Source: Pseudonocardia hierapolitana
GTDB taxonomy: Bacteria > Actinomycetota > Actinomycetes > Mycobacteriales > Pseudonocardiaceae
Reading direction: 5' to 3'
NCBI RefSeq assembly: GCF_007994075.1
Contig: NZ_VIWU01000001.1
Span: 6,758,001 to 6,822,000 of the forward strand
Length of the DNA stretch: 64,000 bases
The notes beneath the pieces are model-generated. The model saw only the letters and a list, made by a program, of their open reading frames with translations. It was not told the origin of the DNA and did not search any database. Shown in pieces: positions 35,035 to 43,645 of this stretch. The translations under genes were made by a program, and so were the position numbers. How positions within the stretch are numbered: the stretch's first letter is position 1; each line of letters starts with the position of its first letter.

Positions 35035-37125
35035 ATGATGGACCCCGTGACCCGGCACGTGTACGTCATGGCGATGGAAGCCGGCACCGGCAAGTCGGCG
35101 GTGGTGCTCGGCCTCGCGGAGGTGCTGTCCCGCCACGCCGGACGGCTTGCGCTGTTCCGCCCGCTCGTCGCCGCTGCCGAGCCGCCGGATCCGGACGTCG
35201 AGCTGATCCGCCGCCGGTACGCGCTTGCGCAGGACTACCGGAGCTCGTTCGCGCTCACCGCCGACGACCTGCACGACGCCGACCGGCCGGACGGGTACGA
35301 GCGCCTGCTCGCCCGCGTGCTGGACGGGTGCGCCCGCGTGGGTGCGGACGCCGACCTCGTCCTGCTCGAGGGGAGCGACTCGACCTCCGCCGCACCGCTC
35401 GTCGAGCTGGACCTCGACGTCGACACCGCGCGCAACCTCGCCGCGCCGGTCCTGCTGGTCGTCGGCGGGCGGGCCCGTTCCGCCGAGCAGGTGCTCGAGG
35501 CGGCGCACCAGGGCGTCGCGGTGCTCACCGATCGTGGGTGCTCGGTGTTGGCTGTGGTCTGCAACCGCGTCGCCTGTGACCAGGTGGACGCGGTGCGCGA
35601 CGGGATGAGCGCGGCGGTGGGGGAGCTGCCGGGCGGCGTGCTGCCCGAGGTGCCGCTGCTCGCCGCGCCGACGGTCGCCGAGATCGCCGACCGGCTGGGC
35701 GCCCGCTCGGTCGTGGCGCCCGCCTCCCCGCGCGAGGTGGCGCGCGTCATCGTCGGGGCGATGGGCCTGCCCGCCTTCCTCGACCGCATCGCCGACGGCG
35801 ACCTGGTGATCACGCCCGGGGACCGGGCCGACATCGTCGCGGGGATCCTCGCGGCGTGCACGTCGGCCGGGTACCCCTCGGTGGCCGGCCTCCTGCTCTC
35901 GGGCGGGATGGTCATCGAGCCGGTCCGGCGCATGGCTTCCGGGTTCGACGCCGCGGGCATCCCGGTTCTGGCGGCCGACACCGACACCTACGAGACGGCC
36001 ACGGCGGTCCGCGAGGTGCGCGGCGCGATCCGCGTCGACAGCGCGCGCAAGATCGCCACGGCCATCGCCCTGTTCGAGGACCACGTCGACCACGAGCGGC
36101 TGCGGGAGCAGCTCGCGGTCGCCCGCCCGCGGCGGACGACCCCGCTGATGTTCCAGCAGCAGCTGCTGGAGCGGGCGCGGGCGCAGCGGCGGCACATCGC
36201 GCTGCCCGAGAGCGAGGACGACCGGATCCTGCGGGCCGCCGAGCAGCTGCTGCTGCGCGGAGTCGCCGACCTCACGCTGCTCGGCCGCGAGGACGAGGTG
36301 CGCGCCAGGGCCGCCGCGCTGGGGGTGGACGTCTCGGCGGCCCGGTTCGTCGACCCGGTGACCTCGTCGTGGCGGGAGCCGTTCGCCCGCGTCTACGCCG
36401 ACCTGCGCAGGCACCGGGGCGTCGCGGTGCCGGTGGCGCTGGACCTGATGGCCGACCCGACCTACTTCGGCACGATGATGGTGCACCAGGGCCACGCCGA
36501 CGGCCTCGTGTCCGGTGCCGCGCACACCACCGCCCACACCATCCGGCCGGCGTTCGAGGTGATCCGCACCGCGCCGGGGGTGTCGCTGGTGTCCAGTGCC
36601 TTCCTCATGTGCCTGTCCGACCGCGTGCTGGTCTACGCCGACTGCGCGGTCGTTCCCAACCCGACGGCCGAGCAGCTCGCCGACATCGCGATCTCCGCCG
36701 CAGGCACGGCCGCCCTGTTCGGGATCGAGCCGCGGGTCGCGATGCTGTCGTACTCGACGGGCGAGTCGGGCTCGGGCAGCGACGTCGAGCACGTGCGCCG
36801 GGCCACGTCGCTCGTGCGCGAACGCGCGCCCGAGCTGCCGGTCGAGGGTCCGATCCAGTACGACGCCGCCGTCGACCCCGGCGTCGCGCGCACCAAGCTG
36901 CCCGGTAGCGCCGTCGCCGGCCGGGCGACGGTGCTGGTCTTCCCGGACCTGAACACCGGCAACAACACCTACAAGGCCGTGCAGCGCAGCGCCGGCGCGG
37001 TCGCGATCGGGCCGGTGTTGCAGGGTCTGGCGCGGCCGGTCAACGACCTCTCCCGCGGTGCCACGGTCACCGACATCGTCAACACCGTCGCGATCACCGC
37101 GATCCAGGCGCAGCGCCCGGGCTGA
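35035..37125 (+). CDS. pta: Phosphate acetyltransferase, long form
   Basis: About 696 residues; ATG ATG at 35035/35038 or GTG at 35047 could start it. Three-part layout: BioD-like N-terminal domain with EAGTGKSAVVLGLAEVLSR (1-180), DRTGG domain with LLLSGG (about 215-320), and C-terminal PTA_PTB catalytic domain (about 375-690: HIALPESEDDRILRAA, MMVHQGHADGLVSGAAHTT, FPDLNTGNNTYKAVQR). It interconverts acetyl-CoA and acetyl phosphate. Its usual partner ackA is not next to it; an SDR gene follows instead. Confidence 0.95.
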   Translation: MMDPVTRHVYVMAMEAGTGKSAVVLGLAEVLSRHAGRLALFRPLVAAAEPPDPDVELIRRRYALAQDYRSSFALTADDLHDADRPDGYERLLARVLDGCARVGADADLVLLEGSDSTSAAPLVELDLDVDTARNLAAPVLLVVGGRARSAEQVLEAAHQGVAVLTDRGCSVLAVVCNRVACDQVDAVRDGMSAAVGELPGGVLPEVPLLAAPTVAEIADRLGARSVVAPASPREVARVIVGAMGLPAFLDRIADGDLVITPGDRADIVAGILAACTSAGYPSVAGLLLSGGMVIEPVRRMASGFDAAGIPVLAADTDTYETATAVREVRGAIRVDSARKIATAIALFEDHVDHERLREQLAVARPRRTTPLMFQQQLLERARAQRRHIALPESEDDRILRAAEQLLLRGVADLTLLGREDEVRARAAALGVDVSAARFVDPVTSSWREPFARVYADLRRHRGVAVPVALDLMADPTYFGTMMVHQGHADGLVSGAAHTTAHTIRPAFEVIRTAPGVSLVSSAFLMCLSDRVLVYADCAVVPNPTAEQLADIAISAAGTAALFGIEPRVAMLSYSTGESGSGSDVEHVRRATSLVRERAPELPVEGPIQYDAAVDPGVARTKLPGSAVAGRATVLVFPDLNTGNNTYKAVQRSAGAVAIGPVLQGLARPVNDLSRGATVTDIVNTVAITAIQAQRPG

Positions 37126-37180
37126 CCGGCCGGGTCGCCGTGCGGGGTTCGAGCCGGCGTCGCGGTGGGAACGGACGGGT

Positions 37181-37975
37181 ATGGAGATCGATCTGACCGG
37201 GCGCACGGCTCTCGTCACCGGCTCGACCCAGGGCATCGGGTTCGCGATCGCGGCCGGGCTCGCCGCGGCCGGGGCGACGGTCGCGGTGAACGGGCGCAGC
37301 GCGGAGCGGGTGCAGGAGGCGGTGGAGCGGCTGCGGTCGGAGGTGCCCGGTGCCGAGCTGCGCGCCGCGGTCGCCGACGTGGCCGACGCGGAGGCGACCG
37401 CGGCCCTCGTCGCGGACCTGCCTCGCGTCGACGTGCTGGTGAACAACCTCGGGATCTTCGGCGCCCGCCCGGTGCTGGAGGTCGACGACGCGGAGTGGCG
37501 CCGCTACTTCGAGGTCAACGTCCTGTCCGGGGTGCGGCTGACCAGGGCGTACCTGCCCGGGATGATGGAGCGCGGCTGGGGGCGTGTGCAGTTCATCGGC
37601 AGCGACTCGGCGGTGGTGATCCCGGCCGAGATGGTGCACTACGGCGTCACGAAGACGGCGCTGCTGGCGGTGTCGCGCGGCTACGCGAAGGCGGCGGCGG
37701 GCACGGGGGTCACGGTCAACTCGGTGCTGGCGGGGCCGACGCACACCGGGGGCGTGGAGGACTTCGTGGCCGAGATGGTCGGCGCGGACCTGCCGTGGGA
37801 CGAGGCGCAGCGGCGGTTCATGCGCGAGCACCGGCCGCAGTCGCTGCTCCAGCGGCTGATCGAGCCGGAGGAGATCGCGAAGATGGTCACCTACCTCAGC
37901 TCGGACCTCGCCTCGGCCACCACGGGTGCCGCCGTGCGCGTGGACGGCGGCTACGTCGACGCGATCGTGCCCTGA
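37181..37975 (+). CDS. Short-chain dehydrogenase/reductase
   Basis: 264 residues, classical SDR: ALVTGSTQGIGFAIAAG cofactor loop, VNNLG, Ser in FIGSDSA, and the YGVTK catalytic Tyr/Lys pair. The C-terminus has the usual GAAVRVDGGYVD. It starts 55 bp after pta on the same strand; substrate unknown. Confidence 0.92.
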   Translation: MEIDLTGRTALVTGSTQGIGFAIAAGLAAAGATVAVNGRSAERVQEAVERLRSEVPGAELRAAVADVADAEATAALVADLPRVDVLVNNLGIFGARPVLEVDDAEWRRYFEVNVLSGVRLTRAYLPGMMERGWGRVQFIGSDSAVVIPAEMVHYGVTKTALLAVSRGYAKAAAGTGVTVNSVLAGPTHTGGVEDFVAEMVGADLPWDEAQRRFMREHRPQSLLQRLIEPEEIAKMVTYLSSDLASATTGAAVRVDGGYVDAIVP

Positions 37976-38064
37976 GCCCTCGGGCGCGCTACCCGGGATC
38001 GGCTCGAGTGGGATGCGCCGTACACCCGATAGGGTTCCCGAGCGGCTGATGCGGAGCTGGGGGG

Positions 38065-39588
38065 ATGCGGCCCATGGGCGTTGAGCGTCAACAGTTGCCA
38101 GAGGATGCACGGGGCCCGTCCCCGGACGTCCGACGGGCCGGCACCGAGCGCGGCGGCATCGACCGGCGTGGCATCGAGCGGCGTGGCATCGATCGCATTC
38201 CCGTCGAGGAACGCACCTCCACGCCCGGAACGTTTTTCGTGATCTTCGTGGGGACCTCGGTCGGTCTGGGTGCTGTGGCGTTCGGCTGGGTCGGGATCAC
38301 GTTCGGGTTGGGGCTGTGGTCCACGATCTCTGCGATCGCGATCGGGACGGCGGTCGGCCAGATCCTGCTGGTACCGCTGATTCTCATCGGTTCGCGGACC
38401 GCGACCAACAATGCGACGGCGTCGGGCGCGACGTTCGGCGTCCGGGGGCGATTCATCGGAAGTGCGATCGGCTTGGGGACCTGCCTCGTGTCGGTTGCGC
38501 TCACGGTGTGGACCAGCGGCTCGGCCGGCCTTGCGGTCGCGAGCCGGTTGTTCGGCCTGCCGGAGTCCCCGGCCTCCTACACCGGGGCGTATGCCCTGAT
38601 CACAGCCATTGCGGTAGCGGTGGCCATCTGGGGATACCGATGGTTGGTGCGCTCCACCGCGATCCTCGCAGTCAGCGGTGGGATCCTGCTGATCCTGATG
38701 CCGGTCGCCTTCGCCGCCGACATCGAGTGGGACTACGCCGGCGGGGAGTACCTGCTGGGTACGTTCTGGCCGACATGGCTGTCGGTCGCGGCGACCGTCG
38801 GGGTTGCCGGGGCATTGGTCGTGTGCACCATTCTCGGGGACTGGTCACGGTACATCCGGTCGGATCGGTATCCGGCGCGGAAACTGGTGCCCGTCGCCTC
38901 CGCCGGAATATTCGTGGGCTTCGTGGTTCCTGCGACGGTCGGGGCGGTCGTATCCACTGCGTTCACCGACCCCTTCGCTCCTTTCACGGTCAGCCTGGCC
39001 GGGGAGTCCCCGTCGTGGTACACGGTCGTACTGCTGCCGCTCGCCGTCCTGGGCGGCGTGGGGCTCACGGCCTCGTCGCTCTACAGCGCCGGGCTCGACC
39101 TGGACGCGGTGGTGGTCCGGCTCACGCGACCCCGCGCCACAGTGATCATCGGGGTTGTCGCGGTCGCCTTGGTGTATGTCGGGCTGCTCGCGCCGAACGT
39201 CCAGGAGTCGATCTCCGCGGCCCTGCTGGTCCTCGCCGAGCTCAGCGCGCCATGGGCGGTGATCGTGGGGATCTGGTTCGTGCAGGCCCGCGGTCGGTTC
39301 CACGCCGACGACCTCCAGGTGTTCAACCGCGGTCAGACCGGAGGCCGGTACTGGTACACCGGTGGTTGGCGGATCCCGGCTGTGCTGGCGTGGGCTGCCG
39401 GTGCCATCGCCGGCCTGCTGACGATCCAGACGCCGCTGTTCGGCGGCCCGCTCGCGGACATCGCGAACGGGGTCGACGTCAGTCTTCTCGCCGCCTCCGC
39501 GGTGGCTGCACTGGTCTACGTCCTGCTCACGGTCAGGGCAGCGCCGCCGGCGGAGGACGGAGATCGCGGCTCACGGCCACAGGGCTAG
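38065..39588 (+). CDS. NCS1 family nucleobase/cation permease
   Basis: 507 residues with about twelve membrane segments; GRFIGSAIGLGTCL and LGDWSRYIRSDRY resemble the NCS1 cytosine/purine/allantoin permease family. The hydrophilic N-terminal tail contains a small degenerate repeat (GIDRR-GIERR-GIDRI, about 38156-38200) made of 15-bp units. A TAGGGT hexamer at 38030-38035 is a candidate -10. Substrate is not predictable; cytosine, uracil or allantoin-like compounds are typical. Its stop overlaps a second TAGGGT before the next gene. Confidence 0.85.
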   Translation: MRPMGVERQQLPEDARGPSPDVRRAGTERGGIDRRGIERRGIDRIPVEERTSTPGTFFVIFVGTSVGLGAVAFGWVGITFGLGLWSTISAIAIGTAVGQILLVPLILIGSRTATNNATASGATFGVRGRFIGSAIGLGTCLVSVALTVWTSGSAGLAVASRLFGLPESPASYTGAYALITAIAVAVAIWGYRWLVRSTAILAVSGGILLILMPVAFAADIEWDYAGGEYLLGTFWPTWLSVAATVGVAGALVVCTILGDWSRYIRSDRYPARKLVPVASAGIFVGFVVPATVGAVVSTAFTDPFAPFTVSLAGESPSWYTVVLLPLAVLGGVGLTASSLYSAGLDLDAVVVRLTRPRATVIIGVVAVALVYVGLLAPNVQESISAALLVLAELSAPWAVIVGIWFVQARGRFHADDLQVFNRGQTGGRYWYTGGWRIPAVLAWAAGAIAGLLTIQTPLFGGPLADIANGVDVSLLAASAVAALVYVLLTVRAAPPAEDGDRGSRPQG

Positions 39589-39631
39589 GGTTCGGGCGTG
39601 GCGGTTGATGGGGACGGGGCGGTGGGCAGCC

Positions 39632-40444
39632 ATGGCTGACGGCACGAACGGTCACGGGCAGGTGCAGCGCGACATCGACACCACGACTCCGCATTCGGCT
39701 CGCATCTGGAACTACTGGCTCGGCGGCAAGGACAATTACGAAGCCGATCGAGAGGCGGGGGACGAGTTCCTCGCGATCTACCCGGGGCAGCGTGACAAGG
39801 CGCGCGCGTGCCGGCACTTCCTGCTCCGGACGGTCCGCTACCTGGTGATCGAGCAGAAAGTGCGTCAGTTCCTCGACATCGGCACCGGTCTGCCGACCGC
39901 CAACAACACTCACGAAGTGGCCCAGCGGGATGCCCCGGAATCACGGATCGTCTACGTCGACAACGACCCGCTCGTGCTGGCACACGCTCGCGCACTGCTG
40001 ACCAGCACACCCGAGGGCATCACCAACTACATCGACGCCGACCTGCACGACCCCGAGTCGATCATGGCGGAGGCGGGCAAGACCCTGGACTTCAGCCAGC
40101 CGATCGCGCTGCTCCTGATCGGGGTGCTCGGCCACATCCAGGACTACGACGAGGCACGGTCGATCGTGTCGCGGCTGCTGGGTGCGCTGCCCGCGGGCAG
40201 CTACCTCGTGCAATGCGATGGAGACGACACCAGCCCCGCGTACGTCGCGGCGCTCGAGCGCTACCGAGACAGCGGCGGCGTCCCGTACAACGTCCGTAGC
40301 CGCGAGCAGATTCGCGGGTTCTACCAGGGGCTGGAGCTGGTTGAGCCCGGCGTGGTGCCGATCCAACACTGGCGACCGGAACCCAACATCTTCGGCGAGC
40401 CCCCCGCTGTCGCCGAGTTCGGCGGCGTCGGTCGCAAGTCCTGA
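39632..40444 (+). CDS. DUF574 family SAM-dependent methyltransferase (paralogue 2)
   Basis: 270 residues (MADGTNGHGQ). ARIWNYWLGGKDNYEADR, FLDIGTGLPTANNTHEVAQ and IVYVDNDPLVLAHARALL match paralogue 1 at 18928 almost word for word, so the two are clear paralogues of the multi-copy actinobacterial family. Candidate -10 TAGGGT at 39586-39591, overlapping the permease stop codon, would give it its own promoter. Substrate unknown. Confidence 0.9.
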   Translation: MADGTNGHGQVQRDIDTTTPHSARIWNYWLGGKDNYEADREAGDEFLAIYPGQRDKARACRHFLLRTVRYLVIEQKVRQFLDIGTGLPTANNTHEVAQRDAPESRIVYVDNDPLVLAHARALLTSTPEGITNYIDADLHDPESIMAEAGKTLDFSQPIALLLIGVLGHIQDYDEARSIVSRLLGALPAGSYLVQCDGDDTSPAYVAALERYRDSGGVPYNVRSREQIRGFYQGLELVEPGVVPIQHWRPEPNIFGEPPAVAEFGGVGRKS

Positions 40445-40563
40445 CGAGAACCTCGACGTCGTTGGCTCGGGCTACGCAGTCGAGGACCGAACCGCGGAGC
40501 CGTCCGGTCTCGACGTCGTGGGAAGTGGTGGCGTGACGGCGTGATGGCGTGCCGGAGGGTGGG

Positions 40564-41529
40564 TCAGCCGGTCTCGGGCAGGGCTGCCTGTCGGCGGTAC
40601 CTGCCCGGTGCGATCCCGACGTGGCGCTTGAACGCCTTGGCGAAGGCGAACTCCGATGAGTAGCCCACCCGGCCGGCGATGGTGTCCAGCGACACGTCCG
40701 ACGAGCGCAGCAGGCGGCCGGCCAGCACCATCCGCCACCACGTGAGGTAGGTCAGCGGGGGCTGGCCGGTCAGCTCGGTGAAGCGCCGGGCGAACGCCGC
40801 CCGTGACAACCCGACACCGGCCGCGAGCGACTCGACGGTCCATGGATCGGCGGGCCGCTCGTGGATCAGCTGGAGCGCCCGGTGGACGACGGGATCGCCG
40901 ATCGCGGCAGCCCATCCGGCGGGTGGGTCCAGCGATCGTGCCGACTCGAACCACGCGCGCACGATGTAGAGCAGGAGGGCTTCGAGCAGGGCGGTGACGA
41001 CGGCATCCGAGCCCGGACGGCGCGTCTCCAGCTCGGTGCCGAGCAGGTCGACGGCGGCGCGCAGCGACGGGTGCCGCCCGACCCGTGCCGGGAAGTGGAT
41101 GACGTCGGGCATCCCGAGCAGGAGCGGGTGGGTGTGCCCGCGATCGAGCTGGTAGGCACCGCACAGCAGCAGGGCCGTGCTCGCTTGCCCGCCGGTGGCG
41201 GCGGGGGAGGCGTCGGTGAGCGGTGACTCCGGTGGTGCGGGCGTGCCGAACTCGACGAGCGCGGTCGGTGGCACGTCGACCAGCGGTGTCGCGGGGTCGT
41301 CGCAGAGCCCGTGCCCGCGGCCGTTGGGCAGGAAGACGACATCGCCTGCGTGCACGTGGATCGGCGGGGCGTCGGGCGGCAGCACCCAGCACGAGCCCTG
41401 CAAGACGACGTGGAACCCCGCACTGCTGGACGGGAGGAACCGGAAGCCCCACGGCGCCGCCGCGAGGGTGCGCGAGGCATGGGGGCGGCCGAGCCGCATG
41501 ACCGCGATCGCGTCGCTGAGCACGTCCAC
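40564..41529 (-). CDS. AraC family regulator with N-terminal cupin domain
   Basis: 321 residues from GTG at 41529 (MDVLSDAIAVMRLGRPHA), which matches the usual N-terminus of the cupin_6 AraC group; an ATG at 41574 is an alternative. The N-terminal cupin (FVVLQG-like VVLQGSCWVLPPDAPP, HAGDVVFLPNGRGHGL) senses the effector; the C-terminal double HTH includes VESLAAGVGLSRAAFARRF and GYSSEFAFAKAFKRHVG. It is divergent from a luciferase-like monooxygenase, its likely target. Confidence 0.88.
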   Translation of the reverse strand: MDVLSDAIAVMRLGRPHASRTLAAAPWGFRFLPSSSAGFHVVLQGSCWVLPPDAPPIHVHAGDVVFLPNGRGHGLCDDPATPLVDVPPTALVEFGTPAPPESPLTDASPAATGGQASTALLLCGAYQLDRGHTHPLLLGMPDVIHFPARVGRHPSLRAAVDLLGTELETRRPGSDAVVTALLEALLLYIVRAWFESARSLDPPAGWAAAIGDPVVHRALQLIHERPADPWTVESLAAGVGLSRAAFARRFTELTGQPPLTYLTWWRMVLAGRLLRSSDVSLDTIAGRVGYSSEFAFAKAFKRHVGIAPGRYRRQAALPETG

Positions 41530-41621
41530 ACCGCCACGGTACCGATCGACCCAGCACGGTGGACGATCGGACATGAAAACGAGCGTCCGTGGCATGGGAA
41601 CGATCGCGAGGCATCCGTAGC

Positions 41622-42578
41622 GTGCTGGACGTGACCATCGGACTCAGCCTTTCCCCGACGGCGTCGGAGAACGCCGTCGATCACTACGTCGAGGTCGCGG
41701 CGATGGCCGCCGACGCCGGCGTCGGCGCGATCTGGATCAGCCAGTTCTTCGACGTCGACGCGCTCTCGCTCGCGGCGCTCATCGCCCGCGCCGTTCCCGA
41801 CATCGCCGTCGGCACGGCCGTCGTGCCGATCTACCCGCGCCACCCGTTGGTGGTGGCCGCCCAGGCGCTGACCGCGCAGGCCGCCGGCCGCGGCCGCTTC
41901 CAGCTCGGCCTGGGACTCGGCTCCCCACCGCTTCTCGAGCACGTCTACGGCACCCGGGTGGTCCGTCCGATCCGCTACGCCCGCGAGTACCTGACGGCCC
42001 TGCGTTCCGTGTTCGAGACGGGCGAGGTCGACCTGCACGGGGAGATGCTGACCGCGGTCACCCCGATGCCCGTCGTCGTACCCGGCGCCACAACTCCACC
42101 GCCGATCCTGCTCGCCTCGGTCGGCACGCAGTCGCTGCGCCTGGCTGGCGAGCTGGCGGACGGAACGTTCCCCTACCTCGCGAGCCCGGCCACGCTCGCC
42201 GGGTCGATCGTGCCCACCATCTCGGCGGCCGCGGCGGCGGCCGGTCGCCCCGCACCGCGGATCGTCATGGTCGTGCCCGCGGTCGTCACGTCCGACGTCG
42301 ACGGTGTGCGTGAGCGGGCCGCGGCGCACATGGCGTTCTACGACGATGTGCCCGCCGCCCAGGAGTCGGTGCGGCGCGAGGGCCTCGCACACGCCCACGA
42401 GCTCGCGGTGATCGGTGACGAGGAGACCGTGGCAGCGGCGATCGAGCGCTACTTCGCCGCCGGCGCGACCGAGGTGTCGATCGCGTACACCGACATCGGT
42501 ACGCCCGAGGAGCAGGCGCGCACGATCGGCCTGCTCGGCGGGCTCAACCGGTCGCGAGCCATGGCGATCCCCGCCTGA
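41622..42578 (+). CDS. Luciferase-like monooxygenase 1 (flavin/F420-dependent)
   Basis: 318 residues. GTG at 41622 has GAGG 10 bp upstream; GTG at 41631 (MTIGLSLSP) is the alternative. TIM-barrel LLM family: GVGAIWISQFFDVDALSLAA, TAVVPIYPRHPLVVAAQALT and GRFQLGLGLGS are hallmark segments of F420-type LLM oxidoreductases. Substrate unknown. It forms a divergent pair with the cupin-AraC gene, and ends 12 bp before the convergent GlxA-like gene. Confidence 0.9.
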   Translation: MLDVTIGLSLSPTASENAVDHYVEVAAMAADAGVGAIWISQFFDVDALSLAALIARAVPDIAVGTAVVPIYPRHPLVVAAQALTAQAAGRGRFQLGLGLGSPPLLEHVYGTRVVRPIRYAREYLTALRSVFETGEVDLHGEMLTAVTPMPVVVPGATTPPPILLASVGTQSLRLAGELADGTFPYLASPATLAGSIVPTISAAAAAAGRPAPRIVMVVPAVVTSDVDGVRERAAAHMAFYDDVPAAQESVRREGLAHAHELAVIGDEETVAAAIERYFAAGATEVSIAYTDIGTPEEQARTIGLLGGLNRSRAMAIPA

Positions 42579-42590
42579 GGGCCGGCTCGG

Positions 42591-43574
42591 TCACTCGCTC
42601 GGGCGGTCCTCCCGGGAGCGGAAGGTCCGGCGGTAGGTGCTGGGCGCGACGCCGAGCGCGGTGCCCAGGTGGAGCCGGAGCGACGACGCGCTGCCGATGC
42701 CGGCCCGCGCCGCCACGTGGTCGATGGGGATGTCGGTGGTCTCCAGGAGCCGGCGGGCCAGCTCGACGCGCTGCTGGGTGAGCCAGCGGTTGGGGCTCAT
42801 CCCGACCTCCTCCCGGAAGCGGCGGGTGAACGTGCGCCTGCTCATCGTCGCGTGGCGGGCGAGGTCGGCGAGGCTGAGCGGGCGGTCGAGGTGCTCGAGC
42901 GCCCACGCCCGGGTGGCGGCCGTCGACGCCGCCGTCTCGGCCGGCACCGGGTGGTCGATGAACTGCGCCTGGCCGCCGTCCCGGTAGGGCGGGACGACAC
43001 AGGCGCGCGCCGCGCGGTTGGCGACCTCGGCGCCGTGGTCGCGCCGGATGATGTGCAGGCAGAGGTCGATGCCGGACGCCGCGCCCGCCGAGGTGAGGAT
43101 CTCGCCCTCGTCGACGAAGAGGACGTCCGGGTCGAGCCGGACCGAGGGGTGGTCGCGGCCGAACTCGGCGGTGTGCCGCCAGTGCGTGGTGGCGCGGCGC
43201 CCGTCGAGCAGGCCGGCCGTGGCGAGCACGTCGGCGCCGGTGCAGATCGACGCGATCCGCGGTCGGTCGCCGATCTCGCGGAGCGCGGCGGCGGCGACGG
43301 CGATCGCGCGTTCGTCGGCGGACGCGAGGTCGACGGGCGCGACGATCACCGTGTCGGCCTCACGGAGCGCGTCCGGCCCGTGCGGGACGACCACGGTGAA
43401 GTCCTCGGCGCTCGGGACGGGGGCGCCGTCGATCGAGCAGGTGACGACCTCGTAGAGCGGTGACCCGGAGGGATCGGTGGCCGCCCCGAACACCCGGCCC
43501 GGGATGCTGAGCTCGAACGGGAGCACGGCGGGGAGCGCGAGGACGGCGACGCGGTGCGGTCGGGCGGTTGGCAT
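42591..43574 (-). CDS. GlxA-type AraC regulator (DJ-1/PfpI-like domain plus HTH)
   Basis: 327 residues. Residues 1-190 form a DJ-1/PfpI-like amidotransferase fold (VAVLALPAVLPFELSIPGRV, IASICTGADVLATAGLLDG with the conserved Cys, GAASGIDLCLHIIRRDHG); residues about 225-320 are the AraC double HTH (LADLARHATMSRRTFTRRF). It is divergent from the second luciferase-like monooxygenase, repeating the layout of the neighbouring pair with a different type of sensor. Confidence 0.92.
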   Translation of the reverse strand: MPTARPHRVAVLALPAVLPFELSIPGRVFGAATDPSGSPLYEVVTCSIDGAPVPSAEDFTVVVPHGPDALREADTVIVAPVDLASADERAIAVAAAALREIGDRPRIASICTGADVLATAGLLDGRRATTHWRHTAEFGRDHPSVRLDPDVLFVDEGEILTSAGAASGIDLCLHIIRRDHGAEVANRAARACVVPPYRDGGQAQFIDHPVPAETAASTAATRAWALEHLDRPLSLADLARHATMSRRTFTRRFREEVGMSPNRWLTQQRVELARRLLETTDIPIDHVAARAGIGSASSLRLHLGTALGVAPSTYRRTFRSREDRPSE

Positions 43575-43645
43575 GGCCCGATTCTCGCGCATCATGGCTT
43601 CCGGGCCACTCGATCCCTCGCCCGAACGGCGGCACGGTGATCGTC

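Noticed and set aside
34750..37446. 898-codon minus-strand frame over pta
   Set aside because: Antisense shadow of pta; no recognisable domains.
38153..38200. Tandem 15-bp repeats
   Set aside because: In-frame repeat inside the permease coding sequence (GIDRR type); explained by the protein, not an independent element.
40451..40520. Repeated CTCGACGTCGT segments after the second methyltransferase
   Set aside because: Only two short imperfect copies in a convergent gap; no clear function.
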